DNA of 64,000 nt from Halomonas sp. LBP4 (GCF_003202205.1 NZ_PDOG01000004.1:400641-464640); one strand, 5' to 3'; positions 53,200 to 63,784 are shown, numbered from the stretch's first letter. The notes: generated from the letters alone by a model not told the origin. Made by a program: numbers and translations.

Positions 53200-54894
53200 T
53201 CACTTGGTCTTCATGCCCTTGCCCACGCTGGGGTCACTCTCGATCTTGCGCGTGATCACGTACTGCTGGGCGATCGAGATGACATTGTTGACCACCCAGT
53301 AGATGACCAGGCCGGCCGGGAACCACAGGAAGAAGAAGGTGAAGACGACCGGCAGCATCTTCATGATCTTCGCCTGCATGGGGTCCGGCGGGGTCGGGTT
53401 CAGCAACTGCTGCACGAACATCGAGGCGCCCATCAGGATCGGCAGGATGAAGAACGGATCCTTCACCGACAGGTCCTGGATCCAGAACATGAAGGGAGCA
53501 TGGCGCAGTTCGACGGACTCGAGCAGCATCCAGTAGAGCGCAATGAACACCGGCATCTGCACCAGGATCGGCAGGCAGCCGCCCAGAGGATTGATCTTCT
53601 CCTTCTGGTAGAACTTCATCATCTCCTGGGACATCTTCTGGCGATCGTCGCCGTACTGCTCCTTGAGACGCTGCATCTCCGGGCCCAGCTTGCGCATGCG
53701 CGCCATGGACTTGTAGGCCTTGGCCGAGAGCGGCCACATGGCCAGCTTGACCAGGACGGTGAGCAGCACGATCGACCAGCCCCAGTTGCCGATCAGGTCG
53801 TGAATCTGGTCGAGCAGCCAGAACAGCGGGTTGGCGATGAACCACAGCCAGCCGAAGTCCACGGTCAGGCGCAGGTTGGGGGCCACGGTTTCCATGTAGT
53901 CCTGGACCTTGGGTCCCATGTACAAAGTGGCACCCAGCCGCGCCTCGCCATCCGGGGCCACGCTGCTGATCGGGCCGGCGAAGGCCGCCACGTTGCGACT
54001 CTGCGAGTCGGTAGCGGCGTAGTAGAGGTTCTGCTGGTTCTGGGGGGGGGCCCAGGCGGAGACGAAGTAGTGCTGGATGATGGCGACCCAGCCGCCCTCG
54101 ACGTCACGGTTCGGGAACTTGCCGGCCTGGATGTCCTCGAAGTCGACCTTCTGGTAGCGGTCATCCGGCGAGGAGTAGGCGGCGCCCAGGTAGGAGCGCA
54201 TGCCAAGGGCCGGGCCGCTGGAGGGGTCGGGGCTGTTGTCCCGGGCCAACTGGCCGATGAAGCGGGCGTTGACCGGCTCTTCGCTGCGGTTGGCGAGGTA
54301 GTAGTTCACGTCCACGGCATAGCTGCCGCGCTCGAAGGTGAAGCGCTTGATGAGGTCGACGCCGTTGACCTCGGCGGCGAGGTCCACCTCGAGGCGATTG
54401 TCGTTCTCGGTCAGGCGGTACTCGGTGCTCTCGGGAGTAAAGGAGATGCGGCCGGCGTGTCCATCGAGCTGCAGTCCGGAACGGGCCACGTAGCTGCGGC
54501 TTTCGCTGTCGGAAAGCAGCACGTAGGGGCGGTCGGAGTTCAGCGTGAAGCGATGCTGCGGCAGGGCGGCATAGACGATGTCACCGCCCTGGGGATCGAT
54601 GCGCACATCCAGCACGTCGGTGATCACGGCCACCAGGTCGCGACTGCGACTGGTCGTGGCCGGCTCGCCGGGCATTTCCTGGCCCATGTCGCCTTCGGCC
54701 CGGGGAGTCGTCGGGACCGCGAGGTCGTCGCCACCTTCGGCCGGGGCGGCGGTTTCCTCCCCAGGGGCTCCGGCGGTGATGGAGGGGGCTGCCGGTTCAG
54801 GCGCTACCTGACCGTAATCCTGGTTCCACTGCACGACGATCAGGTAGGCGAGCACCGCCAGAGGAATCAGCAAGAGGAGTCGTTTTACGTCCAT
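53200..54894 (-). CDS. yidC: Membrane protein insertase YidC
   Basis: A 564-residue insertase. A first membrane anchor (RLLLLIPLAVLAYLIVVQW) is followed by the large periplasmic domain of Gram-negative YidC (about 30-350) and five C-terminal helices including WGWSIVLLTVLVKLAMWPLSAKAYKSMARMR, GGCLPILVQMPVFIALYWML and FFLWFPAGLVIYWVVNN. It inserts and folds inner-membrane proteins, including F1Fo a and c. Ribosome site is weak. Preceded by a 288-bp gap with hairpins where yidD is usually found. Confidence 0.97.
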   Translation of the reverse strand: MDVKRLLLLIPLAVLAYLIVVQWNQDYGQVAPEPAAPSITAGAPGEETAAPAEGGDDLAVPTTPRAEGDMGQEMPGEPATTSRSRDLVAVITDVLDVRIDPQGGDIVYAALPQHRFTLNSDRPYVLLSDSESRSYVARSGLQLDGHAGRISFTPESTEYRLTENDNRLEVDLAAEVNGVDLIKRFTFERGSYAVDVNYYLANRSEEPVNARFIGQLARDNSPDPSSGPALGMRSYLGAAYSSPDDRYQKVDFEDIQAGKFPNRDVEGGWVAIIQHYFVSAWAPPQNQQNLYYAATDSQSRNVAAFAGPISSVAPDGEARLGATLYMGPKVQDYMETVAPNLRLTVDFGWLWFIANPLFWLLDQIHDLIGNWGWSIVLLTVLVKLAMWPLSAKAYKSMARMRKLGPEMQRLKEQYGDDRQKMSQEMMKFYQKEKINPLGGCLPILVQMPVFIALYWMLLESVELRHAPFMFWIQDLSVKDPFFILPILMGASMFVQQLLNPTPPDPMQAKIMKMLPVVFTFFFLWFPAGLVIYWVVNNVISIAQQYVITRKIESDPSVGKGMKTK

Positions 54895-54964
54895 GAGGGG
54901 TCTGCCCGATGGGTGGTGAACTTTCCGATGGCGTCGTGCGGGTCGCACGCCCGATATACACGAA

Positions 54965-55035
54965 AGCCTGCCGAAGGCAGGCTAGGCTTTGTCCGAAAAC
55001 TGCCTGCGCTCGCCGACTTTTCGGACAAAGCCTAG
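54965..55035. repeat. Two nested hairpins upstream of yidC, including an 18-bp inverted repeat
   Basis: First, AGCCTGCC-GAA-GGCAGGCT (54965-54983). Then CTAGGCTTTGTCCGAAAA (54982-54999), an 18-nt spacer and its exact reverse complement (55018-55035). The outer CTAG is a palindrome and so also appears as a direct repeat on both sides, as a short target duplication would. It may be a miniature transposable element or an mRNA leader structure of yidC. No YidD reading frame was found in 54895-55182. Confidence 0.7.
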
Positions 55036-55182
55036 GCCCCGCACGCTGACCCTCGGTACTCGGCTCAGCGGTGTCGATGATCGTCCGACGAGAGGCGTTG
55101 GCGCTCATGCAGACTCCGTGACTGGCCGATCTACGCCGCGGCCGAGGCTCGGCGGCGCAGGTGGCAGGATACCTTGGGCCCA

Positions 55183-55557
55183 TCAGTCGTCGGTCTTCGA
55201 CTTCTGCACGTCTCGCGCCAGACGCTTCCACATGCCGTGAAGCTGGCGATGCAGGCTATCGTTGTCGAGCTCGTGAACGCCACGCCTGGCCAGAATCACG
55301 ATATCCACGGAGGGCAGACGCTGTTGCTGCAGCCGGATCGACTCGCGAGCGAGTCGCTTGAGACGGTTGCGGTCGACGGCTCGCCGGACGTTCTTCTTGC
55401 TGAAGACCAGGCCGAGGCGAGGGTGTCCCAGGTCGTTGGGAGTGGCCAGTGCCAGCAACCCCTTGCCATGGACCTTGTACGCAGCCGTATCGAAGACACG
55501 CCGATAGTCCCCGGCCGTCAGCAGCCGCAGACGCCGGGGAAAGTCCTGACGGGACAC
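55183..55557 (-). CDS. rnpA: Ribonuclease P protein component
   Basis: A 124-residue basic protein. It has the RnpA pattern: FPRRLRLLTAGDYRRVFD, then GLVFSKKNVRRAVDRNRLKRLARESIR, the RNR motif for RNase P RNA. It aids tRNA 5' maturation. Translation begins at GTG, aligned to the family N-terminus. It follows rpmH by 13 bp. The stop overlaps an ATG (TGATG) as rnpA-yidD pairs often do, but the frame that follows does not read as YidD. Confidence 0.95.
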   Translation of the reverse strand: MSRQDFPRRLRLLTAGDYRRVFDTAAYKVHGKGLLALATPNDLGHPRLGLVFSKKNVRRAVDRNRLKRLARESIRLQQQRLPSVDIVILARRGVHELDNDSLHRQLHGMWKRLARDVQKSKTDD

Positions 55558-55570
55558 GTGCGGTCCGCGT

Positions 55571-55705
55571 TCAGGCGCTCAGGCGCTTGCGACCCTTGGC
55601 GCGACGACGCGCCAGAACGGCACGACCATTCTTGGTGGCCATGCGGGCACGGAAGCCGTGCACGCGCTTGCGCTTGAGAACGCTGGGTTGAAAGGTGCGT
55701 TTCAT
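55571..55705 (-). CDS. rpmH: 50S ribosomal protein L34
   Basis: A 44-residue, very basic protein, [18 protein letters not shown] then [20 protein letters not shown], the standard L34 sequence. It is the first gene of the rpmH-rnpA-yidC-mnmE series and diverges from dnaA, the classic arrangement at a bacterial origin. Confidence 0.98.
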   Translation of the reverse strand: MKRTFQPSVLKRKRVHGFRARMATKNGRAVLARRRAKGRKRLSA

Positions 55706-55849
55706 AACTCGTTATTCCCACGTGGTTTTCAGGAAGAATCGGCAATTTCGAGGCGTCCGGATTCCGCATCGCAATCCGGGGGTATTCGGCTCAAGACCGG
55801 AAATTGTAGTGATTTCGGTGCGCCGGTGCAATTTTTCCGTGTCGATGCT

Positions 55850-55937
55850 CAGGGCTATCGCAGTTGACTGTAGCGAGGGGCGCCGGGGGCAGGCCTGCGG
55901 ATCACCCCGAGCAATGCTGCTATCTGCGATAGCCCTG
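55850..55937. repeat. Inverted-end repeat element, copy 1 (88 bp)
   Basis: It begins CAGGGCTATCGCAG and ends CTGCGATAGCCCTG, a perfect 14-bp inverted repeat. The interior (TTGACTGTAGCGAGGGGCGC and CCCCGAGCAATGCTGCTAT segments) recurs in the longer copy at 63436-63681 in the same orientation. It encodes nothing visible and sits in the rpmH-dnaA gap. Confidence 0.8.
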
Positions 55938-56052
55938 TGTTGATGCCGGCCGCATGGTGGCCGGTGGGAGACGGCGACCTCGAACGAACACAGTCAATCA
56001 TCATCATTGGAGATGTTTAGATGATGTTGTTATCAATACTGGGGACAGTTTC

Positions 56053-56273
56053 TGTGGATATCCACGTATTACTCAACTGAATCATTAGCTTGTAGTTGTT
56101 GAATGACTGTGGGCAAGTCGCGTACGACCTGCGGATGGCTTGTTCATCGTTGGTGCACGATCGAGAACACTCGTCCACAGGATCGAGCTGTCCCAAGCGG
56201 ATCTTGGAGGTTTCCCCGCTGGCCGGGACGGGTTGTCCACAGCAGCGGATGAAGGGGTGGCTCATGTGGATAA
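56053..56273. other. DnaA-box cluster and dnaA promoter region
   Basis: In the 623-bp rpmH-dnaA gap, DnaA-box-like 9-mers are at 56053 (TGTGGATAT), 56109 (TGTGGGCAA), 56171 (TCGTCCACA), 56233 (TTGTCCACA) and a perfect TGTGGATAA at 56265. The last lies just upstream of a -10-like TACAAT at 56290, so DnaA autoregulation of dnaA is likely. AT-rich DNA lies at about 55995-56105. No gene is present in 55706-56328. Confidence 0.65.
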
Positions 56274-56328
56274 CCTTGGCCCTGGGCGATACAATGGCGG
56301 TCGTTTTTTCGATGAATGGTGAGGTCGC

Positions 56329-57795
56329 GTGTCGCTCGCTCTCTGGCAACAGTGTCTGGACTACCTGCAGGACGAACTGAATTCACAGCAGTTCAATACC
56401 TGGATTCGCCCGTTGCAGGCGGAGGAGGGGGAGTCCAATGAGCTTTGTCTGCTGGCGCCCAACCGGTTCGTCCGGGACTGGGTCAGCGACAAGTATGCCA
56501 AACGCATCAGCGAGCTGATGCGGGAGCTGTCGCCTGCCAAGCCACCCAAGGTGGTGCTGTCGGTGGGCAGTCGCCGCACGACGCCGGCGCCCCAGCCGCG
56601 TGAACTCGGCAACCCGGTTTCGGCCAGCCCCCGCCAGCCGGTTGCGCCGGCGGTCCAGGTGCCACCGCGTGGGAGTGTGGGTGACGAGCGCGAGATCGAG
56701 GCGCTGCGCGAGGAGGGGATGGCCAGCCGTCGCCCCGGTGAGCGCCAGGTCCAGGTGGAGGGCAGTCTCAAGCACAACAGCGGCCTCAACCCGAACTTCA
56801 CCTTCGAGACCTTCGTCGAGGGCAAGTCCAACCAGCTGGCGAGGGCGGCCTCGAGGCAGGTTTCCGAGAACCCCGGCGGGGCCTACAACCCGCTGTTCCT
56901 CTATGGTGGCGTGGGGCTCGGCAAGACGCACCTGATGCATGCGGTGGGCAACGCCCTGGCCGGGCGTCGCGAAAATGCGCGGGTCGTCTACCTGCATTCC
57001 GAGCGCTTCGTGGCCGATATGGTCAAGGCGCTGCAGCTCAATGCCATCAACGACTTCAAGCGCTTCTACCGCAGCGTGGATGCCCTGCTGATCGATGACA
57101 TCCAGTTCTTTGCCGGCAAGGAGCGTTCCCAGGAGGAGTTCTTCCACACCTTCAATGCGCTGCTCGAGGGCGGCCAGCAAATGATCCTCACCTCCGACCG
57201 TTATCCCAAGGAAATCAGTGGGGTAGAGGAGCGCCTGAAGTCTCGCTTCGGCTGGGGGCTAACGGTTGCCATCGAGCCGCCCGAGCTCGAGACCCGGGTG
57301 GCGATCCTGATGAAGAAGGCCGACCAGGCCAAGGTCGAGCTGCCGCACGATGCCGCCTTCTTCATTGCCCAGAAGATCCGTTCGAATGTCCGCGAGCTGG
57401 AGGGGGCCCTGAAGAAGGTAATCGCCGACTCCCACTTCATGGGCAAGCCGATCACCCAGGACTTCATTCGCGAGTCGCTCAAGGACCTGTTGGCCCTGCA
57501 GGACAAGCAGGTAGGTGTCGACAATATCCAGCGCACCGTGGCCGAGTACTACAAGATCAAGCTCTCCGACCTGCTGTCGAAGCGGCGCTCGCGCTCGGTG
57601 GCCAGACCCCGTCAGGTGGCCATGGCGCTGGCCAAGGAGTTGACCAATCACAGCCTGCCGGAGATCGGTGATGCCTTCGGCGGGCGCGATCACACCACGG
57701 TGTTGCACGCTTGTCGCAAGGTACAGGCCCTGCAGGAGGAGAATGCGGATATCCGCGAGGATTACAAGAACCTGCTGCGTCTGCTGACCAGCTAG
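56329..57795 (+). CDS. dnaA: Chromosomal replication initiator DnaA
   Basis: A 488-residue initiator. Domain I is residues 1-about 85 ([28 protein letters not shown]), domain II is a Pro-rich linker, domain III is an AAA+ ATPase with Walker A GGVGLGKT (193-200) and Walker [10 protein letters not shown] (about 253-261), and domain IV carries the signature [19 protein letters not shown] (about 447-465) that binds DnaA boxes. It opens oriC. Translation starts at GTG with GAGG upstream. First gene of dnaA-dnaN-recF-gyrB. Confidence 0.99.
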   Translation: MSLALWQQCLDYLQDELNSQQFNTWIRPLQAEEGESNELCLLAPNRFVRDWVSDKYAKRISELMRELSPAKPPKVVLSVGSRRTTPAPQPRELGNPVSASPRQPVAPAVQVPPRGSVGDEREIEALREEGMASRRPGERQVQVEGSLKHNSGLNPNFTFETFVEGKSNQLARAASRQVSENPGGAYNPLFLYGGVGLGKTHLMHAVGNALAGRRENARVVYLHSERFVADMVKALQLNAINDFKRFYRSVDALLIDDIQFFAGKERSQEEFFHTFNALLEGGQQMILTSDRYPKEISGVEERLKSRFGWGLTVAIEPPELETRVAILMKKADQAKVELPHDAAFFIAQKIRSNVRELEGALKKVIADSHFMGKPITQDFIRESLKDLLALQDKQVGVDNIQRTVAEYYKIKLSDLLSKRRSRSVARPRQVAMALAKELTNHSLPEIGDAFGGRDHTTVLHACRKVQALQEENADIREDYKNLLRLLTS

Positions 57796-57897
57796 GTTTG
57801 CTGCCTTTGACCCCTTGAGACTCAACAACAGCGATGCCGATCGACCGGCCACAGCCGCCGCCGGCCGCAACCCTTCAGGACAAGACGTGGAGCCGAC

Positions 57898-59001
57898 ATG
57901 AAATTTTCCATCTCCCGAGAAGCCCTGCTGCGCCCGCTGACGCTGGTCGCCGGCGTGGTGGAGCGACGCCAGACCCTGCCGGTGCTCTCCAACGTGCTGA
58001 TCCAGGTCGACCAGGACCAGGTGTCGCTAACCGGTACCGACCTGGAGGTCGAGCTGATCGGGCGTACCGCCGCGAGCCTGGTCGAGGAGCCGGGGGCCGC
58101 CACCGTGCCGGCTCGCAAGCTGATGGACATCTGCAAGTCGCTGCCGGACCAGTCCGAGATCCAGCTCGCCCTGGAGGACGGTCGGGCCGTGCTGCGCAGC
58201 GGGCGCTCCCGCTTCACCCTCTCGACCCTGCCGGTGGCCGAATTTCCCAACATCGAGGATAGCCAGGGCAGTATCGAGCTCAGCCTGCCGCGGGGTACCC
58301 TCAAGCACCTGATCGATGCCACCTCCTTCGCCATGGCGCAGCAGGACGTGCGCTACTACCTCAATGGCATGCTGCTGGAGCTGCGCTCCAACCTCGTCCG
58401 TGCCGTGGCCACCGACGGCCACCGCCTGGCGGTCTGTTCGCGGCCCACGGAGGTCCAGGTCGAGCCCGCCCAGAAGCTGATCGTGCCGCGCAAGGGTATT
58501 CTCGAGCTGGCACGCCTGCTGGATGACGGCGACGAGCCGGTCAGCTTGACCCTGGGAGCCAGCCACGTACGCGCCCATACCGGCGACTTCACCTTCACCT
58601 CGAAGCTGGTGGACGGCAAGTTCCCGGACTACGAGCGGGTCGTGCCTCGTGGTGGCGACAAGGTGTTCATCGCCGATCGGGCCGAGCTGCGCCAGGTGCT
58701 GTCGCGCACCGCCATTCTCTCCAACGAGAAGTATCGTGGCGTGCGCCTGCATCTGGAGGAGGGCAACCTGCGCGTGATGGCCAACAACCCCGAACAGGAG
58801 GAGGCGGAGGAGAACGTAGGCATCGAGTACAGCGGTGCGGCCATGGAGATTGGCTTCAATGTCGGCTATCTGGTCGATGTGCTGAACGCGCTGGATGAGG
58901 ACCGGGTGCAGATGACCCTGGCGGACCCCAACAGCAGCGCACTGATGGAAGAACCCGGCGGTGGCGACGCTCTCTACGTCGTCATGCCGATGCGTCTCTG
59001 A
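57898..59001 (+). CDS. dnaN: DNA polymerase III beta sliding clamp
   Basis: A 367-residue clamp (E. coli 366). It starts MKFSISREALLRPLTLVAGVVERRQTLPVL and ends ALYVVMPMRL, the canonical C-terminal MPMRL contact. Three similar domains form half of the ring that tethers polymerase III. It is 102 bp after dnaA and 46 bp before recF on the same strand. Confidence 0.99.
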   Translation: MKFSISREALLRPLTLVAGVVERRQTLPVLSNVLIQVDQDQVSLTGTDLEVELIGRTAASLVEEPGAATVPARKLMDICKSLPDQSEIQLALEDGRAVLRSGRSRFTLSTLPVAEFPNIEDSQGSIELSLPRGTLKHLIDATSFAMAQQDVRYYLNGMLLELRSNLVRAVATDGHRLAVCSRPTEVQVEPAQKLIVPRKGILELARLLDDGDEPVSLTLGASHVRAHTGDFTFTSKLVDGKFPDYERVVPRGGDKVFIADRAELRQVLSRTAILSNEKYRGVRLHLEEGNLRVMANNPEQEEAEENVGIEYSGAAMEIGFNVGYLVDVLNALDEDRVQMTLADPNSSALMEEPGGGDALYVVMPMRL

Positions 59002-59047
59002 CGAGTCTGGCGCCGCCTCGGCGTCGCCGGCTGACTCACGCTACCCC

Positions 59048-60163
59048 ATGCCACTCGATCGTCTCACCTTCCAGGGCCTGCGCAACCTGCAGGCCCTCGA
59101 CCTTCGCCCCGGGCCCCGGATCAACCTGCTCACCGGAGCCAATGGCAGCGGCAAGACCAGCCTGCTGGAGGGCATCCATATCCTCGGCATGGGCCGCTCC
59201 TTTCGCACACGCCAGCTGCGTCACGTGATGGCCCATGACGCCGAGGCGTTGACCCTGCATGGGCGCCTCGCCGGGGATCCCCCCGTACCCTTCGGGGTGC
59301 GCCGCCATCGCGATGTCCCGGAGCTGGAGATGCGCCTCGCCGGCGAGCGAATCGGGCGTATCTCTCGGCTGGTCGAGACCCTGCCGTTGCAGTTGATCAA
59401 CCCCGACGCCTTCCGCCTGCTCGAGGGGCCGCCGGCCGGTCGGCGCGAGTTTCTCGACTGGGGTGTGTTTCACGTGAAACATGAGTTCCTCGACATCTGG
59501 CAGCGAGCGCGGCGGGCGCTGAAACATCGGAATGCGCTGCTCAGGCATGGTAGAATGAACGATGGTTCCCTGCCGGTCTGGGAACAGGAACTGGTGCGCT
59601 GGAGCGAGCGCCTCGACGGCTTGCGGGCGGCCTGGATCGAAGCCTTCCTGCCGGTCTTCGAGGAGACCCTGGCAGGCCTGCTGCCGCTCCCGGACCTGCG
59701 ACTTCGCTACTCGCGTGGCTGGGACCGGCGGCGCGAACTCGCCGATATCCTGCGCCAGGGACGGGAAACCGACCGGCAGATGGGGTTCACCCAACAGGGG
59801 CCGCAACGTGCCGACCTCGGCATTCGGCTGGGGCGGCGGCCGGCCGTGGAGGTGCTCTCGCGGGGCCAGCAGAAGCTGGTCGTCAGCGCCCTCAAGCTGG
59901 CCCAGGGACGACTGCTCGAGGCGAGCACGGGGCGAACCTGTGTCTACCTGATCGACGACCTCCCGGCCGAGCTGGACAGCGAGCATCGGCGCGTGTTCTG
60001 CGACTGGTTGGAGAGAATGCACTGCCAGGTATTCATTACCAGCGTCGATCACGACGCCCTGGTAGATCTGTGGCAACCCGAGACCCCGGTGACGATGTTT
60101 CACGTGAAACGTTCGAGTTCGGGCGAAGGGCAGTTGTTGCCACTGGACAGACAGACTTCATGA
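59048..60163 (+). CDS. recF: DNA replication and repair protein RecF
   Basis: A 371-residue SMC-like ATPase. Walker A is TGANGSGKTS (about 29-38), the signature is EVLSRGQQKLVVSALKLAQ (about 276), and Walker B is VYLIDDLPAELD. It loads RecA on gaps with RecO and RecR. Two parS-type palindromes lie inside the gene, encoding VFHVKH at about 140-145 and MFHVKR at about 350-355, so these residues may be set by DNA-site selection. gyrB follows by 11 bp. Confidence 0.97.
   Translation: MPLDRLTFQGLRNLQALDLRPGPRINLLTGANGSGKTSLLEGIHILGMGRSFRTRQLRHVMAHDAEALTLHGRLAGDPPVPFGVRRHRDVPELEMRLAGERIGRISRLVETLPLQLINPDAFRLLEGPPAGRREFLDWGVFHVKHEFLDIWQRARRALKHRNALLRHGRMNDGSLPVWEQELVRWSERLDGLRAAWIEAFLPVFEETLAGLLPLPDLRLRYSRGWDRRRELADILRQGRETDRQMGFTQQGPQRADLGIRLGRRPAVEVLSRGQQKLVVSALKLAQGRLLEASTGRTCVYLIDDLPAELDSEHRRVFCDWLERMHCQVFITSVDHDALVDLWQPETPVTMFHVKRSSSGEGQLLPLDRQTS
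59466..59481. promoter_or_regulatory. parS site 1 (in recF)
   Basis: TGTTTCACGTGAAACA, a perfect 16-bp palindrome identical to the parS sequence bound by ParB/Spo0J in many bacteria. It lies in the recF frame and encodes Phe-His-Val-Lys. Confidence 0.92.
60096..60111. promoter_or_regulatory. parS site 2 (3' part of recF)
   Basis: TGTTTCACGTGAAACG matches the parS palindrome at 15 of 16 positions and again encodes Phe-His-Val-Lys. Confidence 0.85.
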
Positions 60164-60171
60164 CGGAGTAG

Positions 60172-62595
<2,424 letters not shown>

Positions 62596-62602
62596 GCCGA
62601 GG

Positions 62603-62618
62603 TGTTTCACGTGAAACA
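62603..62618. promoter_or_regulatory. parS site 3 (just after gyrB)
   Basis: TGTTTCACGTGAAACA, a perfect parS palindrome beginning 8 nt after the gyrB stop codon. Confidence 0.92.
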
Positions 62619-62652
62619 CTCCTGAGCGCCGCGCGCCAAGGCCGAACAAAAA

Positions 62653-62677
62653 CCCCGCAGGCTGCTTGCCTGCGGGG
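62653..62677. terminator. Bidirectional terminator after gyrB
   Basis: CCCCGCAGGC, a 5-nt loop and GCCTGCGGGG, a 10-bp perfect stem with TTTTT on the plus strand and AAAAA before it, so it serves both gyrB and the convergent gmhB. Confidence 0.92.
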
Positions 62678-62710
62678 TTTTTGTCTGTCAGGAGCACTTA
62701 CACTGCATTG

Positions 62711-62801
62711 CTTGCAGCTTGCAGCTTGCAGCTTGCAGCTTGCAGCTTGCAGCTTGCAGCTTGCAGCTTGCAGCTTGCAGCTTGCAGCCTGCAGCCTGCA
62801 G
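62711..62801. repeat. Heptanucleotide tandem repeat, 13 units
   Basis: Eleven uninterrupted copies of CTTGCAG (62711-62787) followed by two copies of CCTGCAG (62788-62801), 91 bp in all. The array ends exactly at the gmhB stop codon (62802-62804, minus strand). Because 7 is not a multiple of 3, any reading through it cycles through all frames. Confidence 0.97.
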
Positions 62802-63356
62802 CTATCGGGTATCGAGGAGCCAGTCGACGAAGGCCGCCAGGTCGTCGAAGACAAGAACATCGTCCAGGCCCTTGCCATTGGCCAGTGTGCGTTCCCCCTT
62901 GCCCGTCCTGACCAGCACCGGGCGGCAACCCAGCGGTTCGCCGGCCTGCAGGTCTCGCAGGCTATCGCCGACCATCCAGCTGCCCGCGAGGCTCTCGAGC
63001 TCCAGGGCATCGCGAATCTGCTCGAGGAGCCCGGGCAGCGGCTTGCGACAATCGCAGTCATCCTCGGGGCCATGCGGGCAGTAGGCGATATGGGCGATCT
63101 CGCCACCGGCCGCGGCGACTCGCCGCCTGAGCTCCTCGTGCATGGCGGCCAGGGTGGCTTCGTCGTAGAAACCGCGGGCGATACCTGACTGGTTGGTGGC
63201 CACCGCGACGGTCCAGCCGGCCCGGGTCAGCCGGGCGATGGCGGCAATGGCGGAGGGGTAGGGGAGCCATTCGTCGAGGGACTTCACGTAAGAGTCGGAA
63301 TCTCGGTTGATGACGCCGTCACGGTCGAGGATCACGAGCTTGGGTGGGTTGGCCAT
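62802..63356 (-). CDS. gmhB: D-glycero-beta-D-manno-heptose-1,7-bisphosphate 7-phosphatase GmhB
   Basis: A 184-residue HAD phosphatase. The nucleophile motif is ILDRDGVIN (Asp11, Asp13), VATNQSGIARG is motif II, the zinc loop is YCPHGPEDDCDCRKP, and MVGDSLRDLQAG is motif IV. It removes the C7 phosphate in ADP-heptose synthesis for LPS core. It is on the strand opposite gyrB and downstream of glyS, as in Pseudomonas. The stop codon abuts the heptanucleotide array. Confidence 0.95.
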   Translation of the reverse strand: MANPPKLVILDRDGVINRDSDSYVKSLDEWLPYPSAIAAIARLTRAGWTVAVATNQSGIARGFYDEATLAAMHEELRRRVAAAGGEIAHIAYCPHGPEDDCDCRKPLPGLLEQIRDALELESLAGSWMVGDSLRDLQAGEPLGCRPVLVRTGKGERTLANGKGLDDVLVFDDLAAFVDWLLDTR

Positions 63357-63391
63357 GGGGAGGTCACGAATCAGTCGCTGGGGGTGCCCAG

Positions 63392-63407
63392 TGTTTCACG
63401 TGGAACA
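63392..63407. promoter_or_regulatory. parS site 4 (upstream of gmhB)
   Basis: TGTTTCACGTGGAACA, a parS-type palindrome with one arm in the GGAACA form typical of Pseudomonas parS. It lies about 36 bp upstream of the gmhB start. Confidence 0.88.
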
Positions 63408-63435
63408 TCCGGTTGCCAAGCGACGGAGAGAGATG

Positions 63436-63681
63436 CAGGGCTATCGCAATTGACTGTCGCGCGGGGCGTTCGGGGGCAGGCCGAAGAGGAGGTCCTACGC
63501 CAGGGGGAGGCAGATTCCGCCGAGCGGGTTGGCCATCCATGGCCAAATACCGGCCCTACAAGCGGAGCAGGATGCGAAAGCGCAGCAGGGCGTCGGTAGC
63601 AATGGGAGGAGTTAACAGCGCCTCCTCGCAGGCCTGCCGGCGGATCAGCCCCGAGCAATGCTGCTATCTGCGATTGCCCTG
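63436..63681. repeat. Inverted-end repeat element, copy 2 (246 bp)
   Basis: Starts CAGGGCTATCGCAA and ends CTGCGATTGCCCTG (12 of 14 bases complementary). Its first about 47 and last about 53 bases correspond to the 88-bp element at 55850-55937. The middle part (63483-63628) is extra and is flanked by CAGGCC on both sides. No protein is evident inside. The 472-bp gmhB-glyS gap otherwise contains only parS sites and a terminator. Confidence 0.8.
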
Positions 63682-63697
63682 GGGAGAGGCCGGAGGA

Positions 63698-63713
63698 TGT
63701 TCCACGTGAAACA
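63698..63713. promoter_or_regulatory. parS site 5 (gmhB-glyS gap)
   Basis: TGTTCCACGTGAAACA, a parS-type palindrome in mirror form to site 4, 16 bp after the end of the repeat element. Confidence 0.88.
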
Positions 63714-63784
63714 TCCCATGTCGGAGAGGCGCCTGGTGGAGGGGCAGCGGGGGCACATGTGCAACAGGACCAGGGCATGAAAAT

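Noticed and set aside
54797..55183. Open frame starting at the ATG that overlaps the rnpA stop, as a possible yidD
   Set aside because: Contains GPRYPATCA by chance resemblance, but lacks the rest of the YidD signature and runs into yidC; no support as a gene.
55716..55727. CACGTG-centred sequence upstream of rpmH as a sixth parS site
   Set aside because: Flanks (ATTCC and GTTTT) do not match the parS arms; only the central hexamer fits.
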